Below, in pieces: positions 46,553 through 58,200 of a DNA stretch of 64,000 nucleotides. This DNA comes from Dipteronia dyeriana (lineage: Eukaryota > Streptophyta > Magnoliopsida > Sapindales > Sapindaceae): NCBI GenBank assembly GCA_032871835.1, contig CM065301.1, forward strand, positions 35,906,405 to 35,970,404, given 5' to 3'. Made by a program: the position numbers and the translations under genes. The stretch's first letter is position 1, and each line of letters starts with the position of its first letter. A model generated the notes under the pieces. It searched no databases and was not told the DNA's origin. It saw only the letters and a program-made list of their open reading frames with translations.

Positions 46553-48480
46553 ATGGCGAGAAGCAGAAACAGTCATGGGGATGTTAAAAAATCTCCAGAT
46601 AATATCCATATTGACAGTAGTTCACGAGATCTCACCGCAACCACTGAGAACCAACCAACATCCCTGGCAGGAATTCAACAAATCCCTTCGATCTGCGAAG
46701 ACCTAATACGACGCTTCCGCAAGGCGGTGCAACAGTTGGTGGCAGACGCAGTAAAAGAAGGAGTTGATCTACTAGTTGTAGAAGAAGCGTAACCTCCTAA
46801 CCTCCCATCTACAAGGCTTCGTTCGGTTATAGTGGGGCCAAAACTAAATGCACCGGAAGCTGGAAAGAACTCTGTCTCAATTAATCAGGCTGGACGTGAA
46901 ACACCCGAAGAGGAACAACCACGCCAGAGGCAGAACCATGATTAGATAGCCCGTGCAAGACACCGTAAGCATGATCGACACAAGGATCGATCGTCATTAG
47001 AAGATAGTGATCAGCACCATCGCAAGCGCCATCACGGAACCATACGCCTGCAAGAATCAACTTGTGAGACTTGGCAGCGAAGCGAAGAGCTAGAGAGAGG
47101 AATAATTTTCACTCAGTGGTTTAACCATCATGGAGATCTGATTAGAGATAGAGATGTCGTAATTCAAAGCCTAACTCGAGAAGTCGAAAACAATAGACGT
47201 CAGATGGACGGACTGGTCAGACGTTATGGGTACAACGATTTATCTGTGACAGTCCATTCACTAGGGACATCCTGCAAACCTCATTCCCAGAAAGATTCAG
47301 GATGTCGCACATGGAGCAATTCAAGAAGGATATGGATCCTAAAGAACACGTCAGGCGGTATAAAAGTGATATGGCTCAGTATGCCAACATTGATCCTTTA
47401 CTATGCCTTAACTTTCCACAAACTCTAGGGACACGGGCTCAAGATGGTTCAGGAGATTACCCCCAACGAGTATCAGAAGCTTCAGCGAACTAAGCAGGAG
47501 TTTCTCAAGACAATTCCTATGCAACGTTCATAGGAAAAAATCTGTGGCTTACCTTTCTCAGATAAAACAAGGGAAAGATGAGTCGTTGAAGAAATACCTG
47601 GGGAGATTCGACCAAGCGGTATTAGAAATCGGCAGTGCAAACGACGAAGCGATAATTGCTGCATTCATTAACAATTTACAAAATGGACGGTTATCTTTTG
47701 ACCTAAGAAGAGCCGTCTAACCAAATATTCAGATATGATGGACATGGCGGGAGGATATGCACTAGCCGAAGAAGAAAAGTTAGCTACAGGAGGATGCTAC
47801 ATGCATGGAGGAAAACCCAAAAAGAACGCAAGTCAAAGGTATAGAACCAAAAGGGAAAACAGAAAGGAAACGACAAAGAAAAAAGCAAAGATGGAGGGAA
47901 CGGACGTAATGCTGAACAGACCACAGAGAAATTTTGAGGTAGATATGCCAACTACACCCCACTTTGAAAAAAGCAAGAGGAAATCCTAGTCATACTGGAA
48001 GAGAAATATCTTATAAAAGAGCCACGCCGACAATCTCAGTTTGCTCAATGATATACAACCAAATACTGCCGATTCCACAAGGTAACCGGTCATGAAACTT
48101 CCAAGTGTTACCAACTCAGAGATTACATTGAAACCCTCAATCGGGAAGGACACCTTCAGGATGTAATCTTGAAAAAAGACGAGAGGTCAGAAACAAAAAA
48201 GATGACCAGGGTCGATCACATCTCCGGTCGAAATCAAAAGGCCAACCCCGAGGCCAATGAAGTAATACAAACAATCTTTGGAGGACCGTCCACTGGAAGA
48301 AGTAACCGAGAATGAACACAGGAAATTAGAGAAGAAGTGGAGGCAAGACAGAACTTTGACGTGAACTCGAACGAACCAGACCTAAAAAGGGTAAAGGAAG
48401 GATAGGACCCAATAATGTTCACAGAAGCTGACTCGCATGGGGTCGATGTTCTGCCAAATGACGCATTGGTCATAAGTGCC
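46553..48480 (+). pseudogene. gag: Ty3/gypsy gag pseudogene
   Basis: ATG 46553 lies 46 bp after the LTR. The N-terminal part is polar and charged (Arg/His-rich around 46930-47040). The gag core spans about 47270-47700 in shifting frames: FPERFRMSHMEQFKKDMDP, HVRRYKSDMAQY, CLNFPQTLG, then YLSQIKQGKDESLKKYLGRF and FINNLQNGRLSFDLRRAV, the Retrotrans_gag layout. A zinc-knuckle-like CRFHKVTGHETSKC (from about 48067) follows, then YIETLNREGHL, as in Tat gag. Stops and at least two frameshifts. Confidence 0.75.
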
Positions 48481-49038
48481 TGAATTGGTCACTAGGAAGT
48501 CAGGAGAATCCTTATAGATAATGGAAGTTCGGCAGACATTCTCAATGTAGCAGTCTACGATCAACTCAGATTGGACCGAAAGGATTTATAACCTTTCCCT
48601 ACCCCACTCAGAGGATTCAGAGGAATTGAGGTCAGGTCTCTCGGGACGACAAAATTACCCATAAAAATTGGAGCGGCACCTTGTCAGAGAACAGTATTGC
48701 TTGATTTTGTAGTGGTAGACTTAGACAATTGGCTGCATAATGCATTGTTGGGTCGACCATTCTTTAATAAAACTAAGGCCGTAGCAACCACTTATGCAAT
48801 GATGATCAAATTCCTGACTGAAGAGGGGGTCAGTGTAGTCAAGAGGTCCCAAGAGATGGCCTGAAAAGCTAACCTGTCAATATACAAAGACAAAAATGAT
48901 GGTGAACAAGTATGCACTATAACGCAGCAGAGTCAGAACAAAGAGTCACTGTCATTCAAATTTGATCCAAAAGAAGAGTCGAAGGAGTCCAAGAATGAAC
49001 CGGTCGAGGAAATTATCTTGTAAAAAGATGAACCAGAT
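48481..49038 (+). pseudogene. pol: Ty3/gypsy aspartic protease
   Basis: RILIDNGSSADILNVAVYDQL holds the active-site position (DTG or DSG in active enzymes, here DNG), followed by LRGFRGIEVRSLGT, VLLDFVVVDLDNWLHNALLGRPF and AVATTYAMMIKFLTEEG, the usual Tat protease blocks. The altered active site and stops mean it is dead. An acidic linker to RT follows. Confidence 0.75.
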
Positions 49039-50057
49039 ATGAAGATCAAAATCAGGGCCAATTTGGAAGGAAAAGTCAAACAAGGCCTCACTGATGTGTT
49101 CGCCTGGAGTCATGAAGACATGGTCAAGATAGACGCCCGAGTAATATCTCATCAGCTCGTGGTAGACCTGAATGCAAAACCAGTGATACAAAAGAGAATG
49201 TCATCCAATCTCGAGAGAAGTCAGGCAATCAAACAGGAAATGGAGAAGGTACTCGCTGTAGGGTCGATTAGAGAGATCAACTACCCTCAATGGGTAGCTA
49301 ATGTAGTCCTCGTCCAAAAGAAAAATAGACAATGGATGATATGCGTAGATTTCATAGATTTGAGCAAAGCATGCCTAAAAGACAGTTTTCAACTCCCAAG
49401 GATAGACCAACTGGTGGATGCTACATCAGGCCATGAATTGCTCAGTTTCATGGACGCCTACTCGGGATATAACCAAATCCTGATGAACAAGGCTGATGAA
49501 GAAAAAATAGCGTTCATAACTGACTAGGGCTTGTATTGTTACGCAAAAATGCCTTTCAGATTAAAAAATACAAGGGCAACATATCAAAGGTTGGTCAACA
49601 AAATCTTCTCACTACAAATAGGAAGAAACATGGAAGTATACATTGATGACATGCTGACTAAGAGCATCTCGGCAGACAAGCATGCCTCAGACCTGCGAGA
49701 GACATTTGATGTTTCGAGAAGATACCAAATGAAGCTGAATCCGAACAAGTGTTTATTCGGAGTTTCTTTAGAAAGGTTCTTGGGTTTCCAAGTTCACCAA
49801 AGAGGAATCGAAGTCAATCCCGAAAAGATCCAAGCCCTGCAGAGAATGACCTCACCAAGGACACTAAAAGAAGTACAATGCTTAACAGGATGTTTAGCTT
49901 CCTTGGGTAGATTCATCTCAAAGGCCACCGACAGATGCATACCCTTTTTCAGAGTAATTGAAAAAGGAAAAGAACTCGAATGGAACGAAGAGTGCGAGCA
50001 GGCATTCTTAAAAATCAAAGATTACCTAGGGCGGCTCCCATCCTTTCAAAACCATAA
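49039..50057 (+). pseudogene. pol: Ty3/gypsy reverse transcriptase
   Basis: Open in one frame except for one TAG at 49528. Blocks: GLTDVFAWSHEDM, VVLVQKKNRQWMICVDFIDL, LPRIDQLVDATSGHELLSFM, DAYSGYNQILM, GLYCYAKMPF, catalytic YIDDML (near 49637), LNPNKCLFGV and GFQVHQRGIEVNP. The connection follows (LTGCLASLGRFISKATDRC). The catalytic aspartates are intact, unlike element B. Confidence 0.85.
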
Positions 50058-50404
50058 ATGGGAGATATACTCCACTTATATTTATCAATTACAGAACTAG
50101 CAGCAAGCTCAGTCCTAGTCAGAATAGAAGATGGAGTACAGAAGCCAGTGTATTATACCAGCAAGGCGCTTTTACCAGCTGAGACAAGATATTCACAGGC
50201 AGAAACAATGGCCCTAACATTGGTTTCAGAGGCAAGAATGCTAATGCCATACTTTCAGGCTCATACAATCCATGTTCTGACCGACTGCCCATTGAAGCAT
50301 ATTTTACAGAAGCCAGAGATTTTAGGAAGAGTAACCAAATGGGCAATTGAGTTAAGTGAATTCGATATCCACTACGCCCTAAGACATCTCTCAAAAGACA
50401 AGCA
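50058..50404 (+). pseudogene. pol: First RNase H domain of Tat element
   Basis: A frameshift near 50050 separates it from RT. LYLSITELAASSVLVR, PVYYTSKALLPAETRYSQAE, MALTLVSEARMLMPYF, HVLTDCPLKHILQKPE and WAIELSEFDIHYALR are the retroviral-type RNase H remnant usual in Tat elements, which lacks several catalytic acids in the family. Confidence 0.75.
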
Positions 50405-50900
50405 GTGGTTGATTTTATAGCAGAGTTCACAGAGCCAAACTTGGAAGCAAAAAAGATGTTGGGAAAAAATTTCCCATTGAAATTATATGTTGATGGCTCT
50501 ACAAACACTAACGGCAGCGGGGCAATGATCGTAGTATGCACTCCAGAAGGAGATAATGTCGAATGTGCCATGAGGTTTGACTTCAAAGCAATCAAAAATC
50601 AAGCCGAGTACGAGACGCTACTAGCTGGACTCAGAGTCTGCATAGCTCTCGGGGCAGATGGAGTCGAGATATTTAGCGATTCACAGGTTGTCGTCAACCA
50701 AGTCCTAGACGAATACGAAGCAAGGGATGAAGGCATGATAGCCTATCATGACATTGCAAAACAGCTCCTCTAGAAATTCAAAGAATATAGGATTGCCCAA
50801 ATCACTATGGAGGAGAATGAAAAGGCAGACGCTTTGTCCAAACTAGCATCAGCAACAACCACCACAATCAAGCCAAAAACTATTCCGGTCGCACATCTTC
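50405..50900 (+). pseudogene. pol: Second, archaeal-type RNase H (aRNH) of Tat element
   Basis: LKLYVDGSTNTNGSGAMIV supplies the first aspartate, NQAEYETLLAGLRVCIALGA the glutamate and EIFSDSQVVVNQV the next aspartate; MEENEKADALSKLASA is the last conserved block (N-x-x-A-D-x-L). One TAG lies between them at 50771. This extra RNase H places the element in the Tat lineage. It would degrade RNA in RNA/DNA hybrids during reverse transcription. Confidence 0.85.
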
Positions 50901-52178
50901 TCAAACTGAGCACAACTGAACCAAAAAACTTTAAAATTTTAGAAATCCGAACACCGCTAGACGGTTGGATGACTCAGTTGAGAAGGTTCCTGGAAGAATG
51001 CGTGCTCCTAGAAGATCCATTACAAGCAAAACGTATCAAGTATTGATCAGCAAGGTACACGTTGGTCGGAGGAGAACTGTACAGAAGGGGGTTTTTCTGA
51101 ACACTCCAAAGATGTGTATCAGAGGAGGATGCATGTCGAATATTATAGGAAATCCACGGAGGAGTTTGCGGAAGCCATACAGGGGGCACAAGTTTAGCAC
51201 AAGGTACTCAGGCAAGGTTATTATTGACATACTTTATTCTCATATGCACAACGATGTTCGGAGAGTTACAATACTTGCCAAAGGATTGCTAATGATATTC
51301 GACAACCCCCTGAACAACTCAGAAACCTCACATCCCCATGGCCATTTGCCATGTGAGGTTTGGCTTTAATCGGCCCAATACCTGCTGGGACAATGGGTGG
51401 AGCGAAGTATGCCATAGTAGCCGTTGACTATTTCACGAATTGGGCAGAACCTGAAGCATTAGTGCATATCACAGATGCAAATACCACAAATTTTGTGAAA
51501 AAGAATATACTCTACAGGTTTGGAGTCCCAAACACTATCATTACTGATAACGGCACCCAGTTCGATAACCTAAAATTCAGACAGCTATGCAAGGAGTACC
51601 AAATTGCCAATTACTGTGCCACATCTGCCCATCCTCAAACAATTGGGCAGGTTGAAGCAGTACACAAAATCATCAAGCATACACTCAAGGCAAAGCTGGA
51701 TGCCAAGAAAGGAGGTTAGGTTGAAAAGCTTCCCGAAGTATTATGGGCATATCTGACGGCAGCAAGAACTTCAATAAGAGAGACTTCATTCACTTTAGCG
51801 TTTGGAACAGAAGCTGTTATCCCTATAGAAAAATCATATGCATCACCCCGGGTCAGGCTATATGATGAAGATCAGAATGTTGATATGATGTTACAAAGTC
51901 TAGATGAGCTAGAAGAGAAAAGGGAGAAGTCCCGAATACGAAATATGGCGTATCAGCAAAGAGTAGCTCGCCACTACAACTCTCATGTTCGGGTCAGGAA
52001 ATTCCAACTAAGAGACCTGGTACTTAGGAAGATGTCATTGAATACAAAAAATAAAACTGCAGGATCCCTAGCTAATAAGTGGGAAGACCTGTACAAAATC
52101 AAAGGAATAGCTGGCCATGGAGCATATTGGATTGCACGACCCAATGAAGGGGTTTTACCCCGACCATGCAATGCCTAA
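50901..52178 (+). pseudogene. pol: Ty3/gypsy integrase
   Basis: Zinc-binding N-terminus in broken frames (LYRRGF, EEDACRIL-EIHGGVCGSHTGG, QYLPKDC) at 51050-51330. Catalytic core 51360-51719: AIVAVDYFTNWAE, TIITDNGTQF and TIGQVEAVHKIIKH give D, D and E. One stop (51717) and then WAYLTAARTSIRETSFTLAFG and EAVIPIE. The C-terminal part is 51885-52178 (QQRVARHYNSHVRVRKFQL, LANKWEDLYKI). It ends at 52178 with no chromodomain, as in Tat elements. Confidence 0.85.
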
Positions 52179-52709
52179 TATCTAAAGATTTTCTATCCTT
52201 AAATTATTTTTTGTTTCTTTTAGTTAGGACAATTTTCGTTTTGGAGCTTAAATTTTTGTTGGTTTTGCAGTTATAAATAAAAATCAAACTCGGGATTTCC
52301 GAAAAATAAAGCATATGATAATAAGAACATATGAAAGATGAGCATGATAATAAGAACATGCAAATAGAATACTCGGGACCATTGATTCCCGAATGGGCAG
52401 AGAAGCTCGAAGGAGTATGCCAGCCGAGCAAGGTCAATTGAACTTAGCAAAAAGGTAAACCCGATGCACCAGGTTCTGGAAAAGCTCGGGATGCAATCGG
52501 AAAAAATTCAGTTGAAATGTGTAGTTGTGTTAAGCGGTTCGAAAAGCTTAACGATTCAGCAAACCCTTACACAGAAAAACTAGGAATATGTCCTCGATAA
52601 TGTGTAAGGACTCGAACATATGATCATGGTGAGCCTTGATGTAATGTTTGGGTAGCAACCGAGTATGAAACACAAGTATAAATCTACTTGCTTGTTTTAA
52701 GATGACTCG
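52179..52709 (+). other. Non-coding spacer between integrase and minisatellite
   Basis: About 530 bp without a convincing gene. The minus-strand ORF here has no family features. Confidence 0.5.
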
Positions 52710-53160
52710 GTTAATAATATTAGCCAGTTTAATAAGATACTTGGCGTTAAAAAATATTCGGGTAACGAAACAAGTTTAATAAGATACTCGGTGAAGTTAT
52801 CCGAACATCACAAGTAGCCAGTTTAATAAGATACTTGGCATAAAGATTACAACAGCCAGTTTAATAAGATACTCGGCTCAAAAGATTGCGATAGCCAGTT
52901 TAATAAGATACTTGAAATAAATTACAATAGCCAATTTAATAAAATACTTGGCGTTAAAAATTATTCGGGTAACGAAACAAGTTTAATAAGATACTTGGTG
53001 AAGTTACCCGAACAACGGAAATAGCCAGTTTAATAAGATACTTAGCATAAAAATTGCAATTGCCAGTTTAATTAGATACTTGGCACAAAAATTTCAATAG
53101 CCGGTTTAATAAGGTACTCGACAACAATAGAATCAAGTTAAAGAAGATACTCGGTGAAAT
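52710..53160. repeat. Minisatellite of 36-50 bp units in the Tat element
   Basis: About ten units built on CAGTTTAATAAGATACTTGG, starting near 52722, 52771, 52816, 52854, 52893, 52929, 52979, 53022, 53061 and 53098. A longer pair with ATTCGGGTAACGAAACAAG occurs twice (about 52740-52800 and 52950-53010), so a higher-order unit of about 208 bp is visible. It lies between pol and the antisense gene, as in element B. Confidence 0.85.
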
Positions 53161-54134
53161 TCCTAGAGCAATGAATCAGATCAAACCACTCGGTTTTCAG
53201 AATTACAGTTAACTCGGAATTTCATTGATAATCTTTACAAAGAATCTTTACAAAAATGAAATTTTTACAAAATAAATCAAGGTGTCATTAGGATTTAGAG
53301 CTCTTGCCGATGCTCAGGTCGGGCACCATTTTGTATTTGCAGAGCAGACTTTCATTAAAAGGCTAAGCAATCGTATCGACCGAATCATCCATCCATTTAC
53401 TGTAATCTTCTCCCGGGATAGGTCCGACATCAGGCACCGCACCTTCCACGACTGACTCCTGACTAGCATAAAAGGTCAAGAGGGAGTGCTCGGATGGAAC
53501 CTCCAAATGCATGGGATTGGGCTCTTTGCCTCGACTATGGCAATAAGCTCTCCACTCCTTCATCTGAGTCCGAAGAGATTCCAAGGACCGATCCACATGA
53601 TTCTTGATCGATAACTCCTAGTTGGTTCGAGCTTTTTCAGTTGCTCGATTCTTGAACTTAAAAAACTCGCCAGCTGAAACTAGCCCTCATTGAAATTCCT
53701 AAAGAAGAAGGGCATCGTAAGCAGGGGATCTTTTATAATGATCAACTCTATGGACTTTAAGTTCCAGCCTGGCCTCTTTCGATAAGGATTCGACCGTTAA
53801 AACCTGGCGTTCCAAGTCTTCGATCTTCTATTCATACGCCGACTTAGACTGCCCCGCTTCCTGTTCGGTTTTAAGCATCGATTCCTGGGCAGAAGACAAC
53901 AAGTTTTGAAGTGACATAGCCTTTCTCCTCTACTAAATAAGCTTTTTCCTCGGCCTCTACTTGCTTCGCTAAGCAATGATCAACGAACTCCTAAGTAGAG
54001 CCCACCTCTTTTTGATAAGCCGCCTTAACCAGAGCACGACTATCCTCACTTTCTTTCAGCTGAGCCTCAATACGCCTTATTCGATCGGCTTGATTCTGTT
54101 CCGTCTGAACCAACTCAGTAAACTCGGTCACCAT

Positions 54135-54201
54135 CTATAAAAAAGTTTAATTAAAAATCTAGCAAGCAAGTAATACGATTGAAGAGTCAAGAATAACTTA
54201 C
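54135..54201 (-). other. Candidate intron 2 of the antisense gene
   Basis: Minus strand donor CTTAT/GTAAGTTATTC and acceptor ACTTTTTTATAG, 67 bp, before the coiled-coil exon. It corresponds in position to 38440-38514 of gene B. Confidence 0.6.
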
Positions 54202-54987
54202 ATAAGATACATCGTTGAAAATATTTTGAAGACAGTCTCGTTAAAGAGCCATCCCGAAAACAGCTCTAGTGGTCATCCCCGATGAAAGCCCGACCGAATG
54301 ACATAGCCTGTAACATATCCTAAGGGAAAAGATAGGAAGGGCCTCTCGAGGGTTTAGCTCTAGCATCTTGAGCCTCAGGAGGTAAGGAGTCCTTGTCCGG
54401 ACCAGAAGCTTCCACCCTTGCCAATGCTTCAACATGAACGCTTGGGGGAATCTCAACCTTGGCATCTTCATCACTTGATTCAACAAATGAAATTACTCGA
54501 GGGACCTTGTGAGGTTGAGTAGGAGGGTCGACCACTTTTCGTTTCTCAGCCCGAGTAAGGTGGAAGCTGAGATCAGCTGCGGGATTATTCTGAACATCAT
54601 CTTGGAAGGATTCAAAAGAGTTGGGATCTGTATGTACTTGTCCCTCAGAGGTTTTACCTCTATCACCGGCGTCTGTTTACTCGGTAAGGACCACAACCAG
54701 GGAGCTCGATTTACCAGGCCTCTCACCAAGACCATCACCCTGCATCCCTCCATATTCAAGCAACTTCTAAGTATGGCCACTCGGACCATTAGACTCCCCT
54801 ACGGTCGGTCAGACGACTTTCTCGGAGACACTTTTGGGAATCTGCTAGTCAGCCTCATCAGGATACTCATCTGACTCAGGTGGGGCAATGCCCTCTGTAC
54901 TCTGACGAGAATCTTCTTTTCGGTTCGCTTGAAGAATCGACTTCACTTGACTAGCTTGAAGGTCGCAGATGATGTACGAGTCATACA

Positions 54988-55059
54988 CTTAGAAGAAAAA
55001 GGGAATCGCGTCAGAATATAAAATGCAATAAAAAAAGGAGGGGTACAAAAATCACTTAC
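54988..55059 (-). other. Candidate intron 1 of the antisense gene
   Basis: Minus strand donor GAT/GTAAGTGATTTTT and acceptor TTTTTCTTCTAAG, 72 bp, with a T-rich tract before the acceptor. Sequence-only evidence. Confidence 0.6.
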
Positions 55060-55939
55060 ATCGCCTGCTATAGCCCGAAATCTGGCTAAAGAAGCCGAGT
55101 TCTATCATCTTTGTCTCATTGAAAAGATAAGTCTTGCTTATTTTCTATAGAGTATGAACTGCTGCCCGAGCAAGTCTAGTCAGCTCAGTATCGCTGAATT
55201 CAAGTTTTTTCTTGTTCCAAACCTCGAGGGAACAGAAAAAACGGGGAACTTTCAGCACCCTCAGAGTTTCCCCAGCCGAAAGAGCAACTTCAAGACCTAG
55301 GTTTACTCTGGTAAAAAACCAATTGTTCTTTCAATATTTGTTGGACGAAGGAAATCCCCATACAAAGCCCTTCTTTTTGGCATCATCAGAGGTTACAACT
55401 TCCCGATTCATCTTTGTCCCCTCGGGGACACAGCAATCTGACGGGTTAGACATGAGAAAATAAGTCCCTGTCTTACTAGACTGCCTTAGCGTGAAGAAGT
55501 GCCTGATTTCACTCGGGAAACACATGTGCCACAAGCACATCAAGATCTTGTAGCTATTAGGGACCAATTTAGCTAGAGTGATCCCTGCTTCAGCTAGAAA
55601 CCAATCAATGAACGGCTGAAAAGGAAGAGTAATGCTGCAACAAAGCATGAACCCATAGATTTCCACCATGCCCGGAGGAGGGTTCCATACAGCTCTATCA
55701 CCCGTAAGAATAAGAGTAACTGAATTATCCTGGTCAAATCGGGCACGACATTTCCCGATCTCATCTACCCTGACCACATTCGGTTCGGCGTCAAACCCCT
55801 TAGGGCAATCAACATAAAAAAAGAGACGAGATTCTCTAAACGCCTCTTCAACATCCTTCTCATCAATATTCTGCTCCCTGATCCGGACGCTACCCGAGTT
55901 GTGTTTGTGTACTTCACTTTTACTTTGATGTTTTCCCAT

Positions 55940-56679
55940 CCTTGATTGAAGTGGTACCCTGTGATTAGAAACGACAGATTCAGAACTAGATGCATCAGAA
56001 TCAGAACTGGATACAGAACTAAAATGGACGTCAGGGTAAAGCCCATAAACGTCGACTTCTAAAAAAAAGTTTCATCGGGGAAGATTTCCACCTATAATCT
56101 TTGAGCGTAAGATACTAGTTGAAAATCCCCATGATCAAGCACTTCGAGAGCTATAGTAAAAAGTCGATGACGGGAAGTCGGATTCATTAAAACTAACCTT
56201 GAATGAAGAAATCTGATGCAAATTCTTCAACGGAGAATAACGGTTTTCTGCGTAAAGAAATCTGGGTTGGAAAAATTCTGGTTTGAGTCTTTGAGAATGA
56301 ACCAACTCAACTCCTTTCAGTGGAGAATTTAAAGGGGTAATAGCATGAAACCCTAGGATCTCAAGGCGGGAAAAATCAATGACAGATTTGATGACGTAGG
56401 CGACGTACTAGAAGACGAGTAGGTCGTTTCTCATAAATGGCATCGAGAAATGAAGTGGTAGAGGACACATGTTAAGAGAAGAACTGGCCAAGGCCGTCAG
56501 AACTCCAAAACGTCGCAACCATTGAGATCTCGCGTGAGGAGGTAAATTGAATTTACATGGTCACCATTAAGACACACCATTATGATAAGACATTTACTCA
56601 GGCATTACAGAGACGAAAAATTTAAGGGTTGATTAAAATACTTTTGCCCGGAACGAAACTCTATTCTACAAAAATATTT
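55940..56679 (+). other. Region between the antisense gene start and the 3' LTR
   Basis: About 740 bp. On the minus strand it would be the promoter and leader of the antisense gene, but no clear TATA box was found at a sensible distance. No other gene. Confidence 0.4.
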
Positions 56680-56690
56680 TAAGGGGATAT
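56680..56690 (+). promoter_or_regulatory. Polypurine tract of Tat element
   Basis: TAAGGGGATAT directly before the 3' LTR start TGTTGTTTG. It supports the LTR start at 56691. Confidence 0.75.
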
Positions 56691-57548
56691 TGTTGTTTGT
56701 AAATTTTATCAAACGTACAGGTCATTAACAAAAGAGGTTAAAATTGCTAGGTGGGCATCCGAATGAGCATTCAGAAAAATATCCTACAAGACATCACCAA
56801 AGAAGAGAAGCCCGAGTAAACAAGTACAGAATAAAACCTACTCGGGGTCAGTTAACAATGCATGGGGTTAGTTGATGACATGTTCTACTCGGGATCAGAT
56901 GACGTCATTCGGGACCAGCTAATATCATGTTCTACTAGGGACAAACATGAAGAAAACCGAATAAAGAAACCCAGCACGTAACTCACGAGTCGAGTCATTA
57001 AAATACGTGAAGATATCCATATCAAAGAAGAATTCCAAGAAGAATAAAATACCAAACAGAAAGAGTTCCAAATCAAGCAATAATTTTATTTCTTCAAAAA
57101 GACTACGCCTTTATAAGGAAATAAGTTCTAATTGGACTATATCACTAGAGTCCCATTCGGCCTCTATACAAGTCTCCGAAATAGGAAAGAAGACACACTA
57201 CTTCAAACAAGTAACCAATCATAATTAAATACAAAGATCTTTTATTACTTGTGCAAAGAGGATTAGGGTTCTATGAACATATAAATAAACCCATAACCTC
57301 ATCACAAAAGATATACAGAAAATATATAGAAAAATACAGAGAGAAAAAAAGAGATCGAGAGTTGTAAGTCTTTTTAATAGTGGATTTTGGCTCGGTTAAT
57401 TATTCAGCCACCCGTGGACGTTTCTCCGGTTATCGGAGTTTTAACACGTAAAACTTGCATCCGATTACTTTCTCCTTCTCTTTCTCTTTGAAATCACAGC
57501 TAAAATCCAATCTTGTTGACTTTTCTCACGCATCCAACGATGTCAATA
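56691..57548 (+). repeat. 3' LTR of Tat element
   Basis: 858 bp, aligned with the 5' LTR throughout; differences are small indels and substitutions. The end is GTCAATA where the 5' LTR has GTCAACA. ACGT palindrome (56900-56907) and TATA box (near 57278) are conserved. Confidence 0.85.
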
Positions 57549-57877
57549 GAAAGAAATAAACTTGATAGATTAATTGATAAGTATAGAATTCAATTACAAA
57601 CCCATGATCATAAATGAATCACATTAATCGCCTAGTGGGATGTTTAGCTACTCATGTCTATTACAAGAATAAAATAAGAAAAAAAGAATAGAAGTAAACC
57701 CGTAGATGATTCCTCCTTCTTGAAGCTCCAAATGATCTCCTTGATTCCTTTTGTTGAGTAGATGCTATGGATGATGTGAGAATTGAATAGGCTTTGGAGA
57801 GAAAAATATTTCTAGATCTAGAGAGAGAAAATGGTTATGAATGGGTATATGGGCGTATGGTTCCTAACATAATGGAT

Positions 57878-57889
57878 TCTATTTATAGA
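57878..57889 (-). promoter_or_regulatory. TATA box of the minus-strand element LTR
   Basis: TCTATAAATAGA on the minus strand; a good core promoter match directing transcription leftwards. Confidence 0.6.
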
Positions 57890-57934
57890 TGCCTTCAAAA
57901 TGGTTGAAAATTGCTGATGTGGCAACCTGTCTTA

Positions 57935-58200
57935 AGAAATACACGGGTTATGCATGGGTTGAGACCCACGCAGGACCCGTGCAAATACCTGGTGCTCTGA
58001 TCTTTATATCCTGGTTTAAGTGCAATGCGCAGACACTTGCGCGATTGTGCATGGGTGTAGACCCGTGCATTACCCTGAAGCTTCAATTCCAGCTCCTGAC
58101 TTTAGAGGAATGCACGAACACTTACACGATGGTGCATGGGGATGCTTCTACTTCCTTCATAGTGCGCGGGTTATGCGCTGGTTGGAACCAGCGCACAGCC
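57935..58200. repeat. GC-rich quasi-repeat with palindromes
   Basis: About three units of 85-100 bp, each with a GTGCATGGGT...ACCCGTGCA type stem. A perfect 10-bp stem TGCGCTGGTT/AACCAGCGCA with a 2-base loop lies at 58174-58195. It ends about 45 bp upstream of the minus-strand TATA box. Confidence 0.7.

Larger units (their letters stand above)
53363..55939 (-). pseudogene. Antisense PF04195-like gene with two introns
   Basis: Minus strand, ATG at 55939, stop at 53363. Exon 1 (55939-55060) is open for 202 codons: YVDCPKGFDAEPNVVRVDEI, then GMVEIYGFMLCCSITLPFQP and AGITLAKLVPNSYKILMCLW, the signature of the 'putative gypsy type transposon' domain; a frameshift follows near 55330. Introns are 55059-54988 and 54201-54135, both with GTAAGT donors. 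Exon 2 has a basic and Pro/Ser-rich region (54789-54241). Exon 3 starts MVTEFTELVQTEQNQADRIR and is a long coiled coil that ends with EWRAYCHSRGKEPNP and an acidic tail. Matches genes A and B in order and position. Function unknown; overlapping plus-strand ORFs are shadows. Confidence 0.7.
45619..57548 (+). mobile_element. Tat-lineage Ty3/gypsy element with antisense spliced gene
   Basis: 11.9 kb: LTRs 45619-46506 and 56691-57548, gag, protease, RT, RNase H, second (archaeal-type) RNase H and integrase on the plus strand, then a minisatellite, an antisense PF04195-like gene (55939 to 53363), a PPT and the 3' LTR. The double RNase H is the hallmark of the Tat lineage, and an antisense extra ORF after integrase is known from members such as Grande. 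Structurally complete but inactivated by stops and shifts. It is inserted in the LTR of the minus-strand element. Confidence 0.85.

Noticed and set aside
52179..52440. Minus-strand ORF after integrase as an extra gene
   Set aside because: Short, hydrophobic, no start context or homology; AT-rich spacer.
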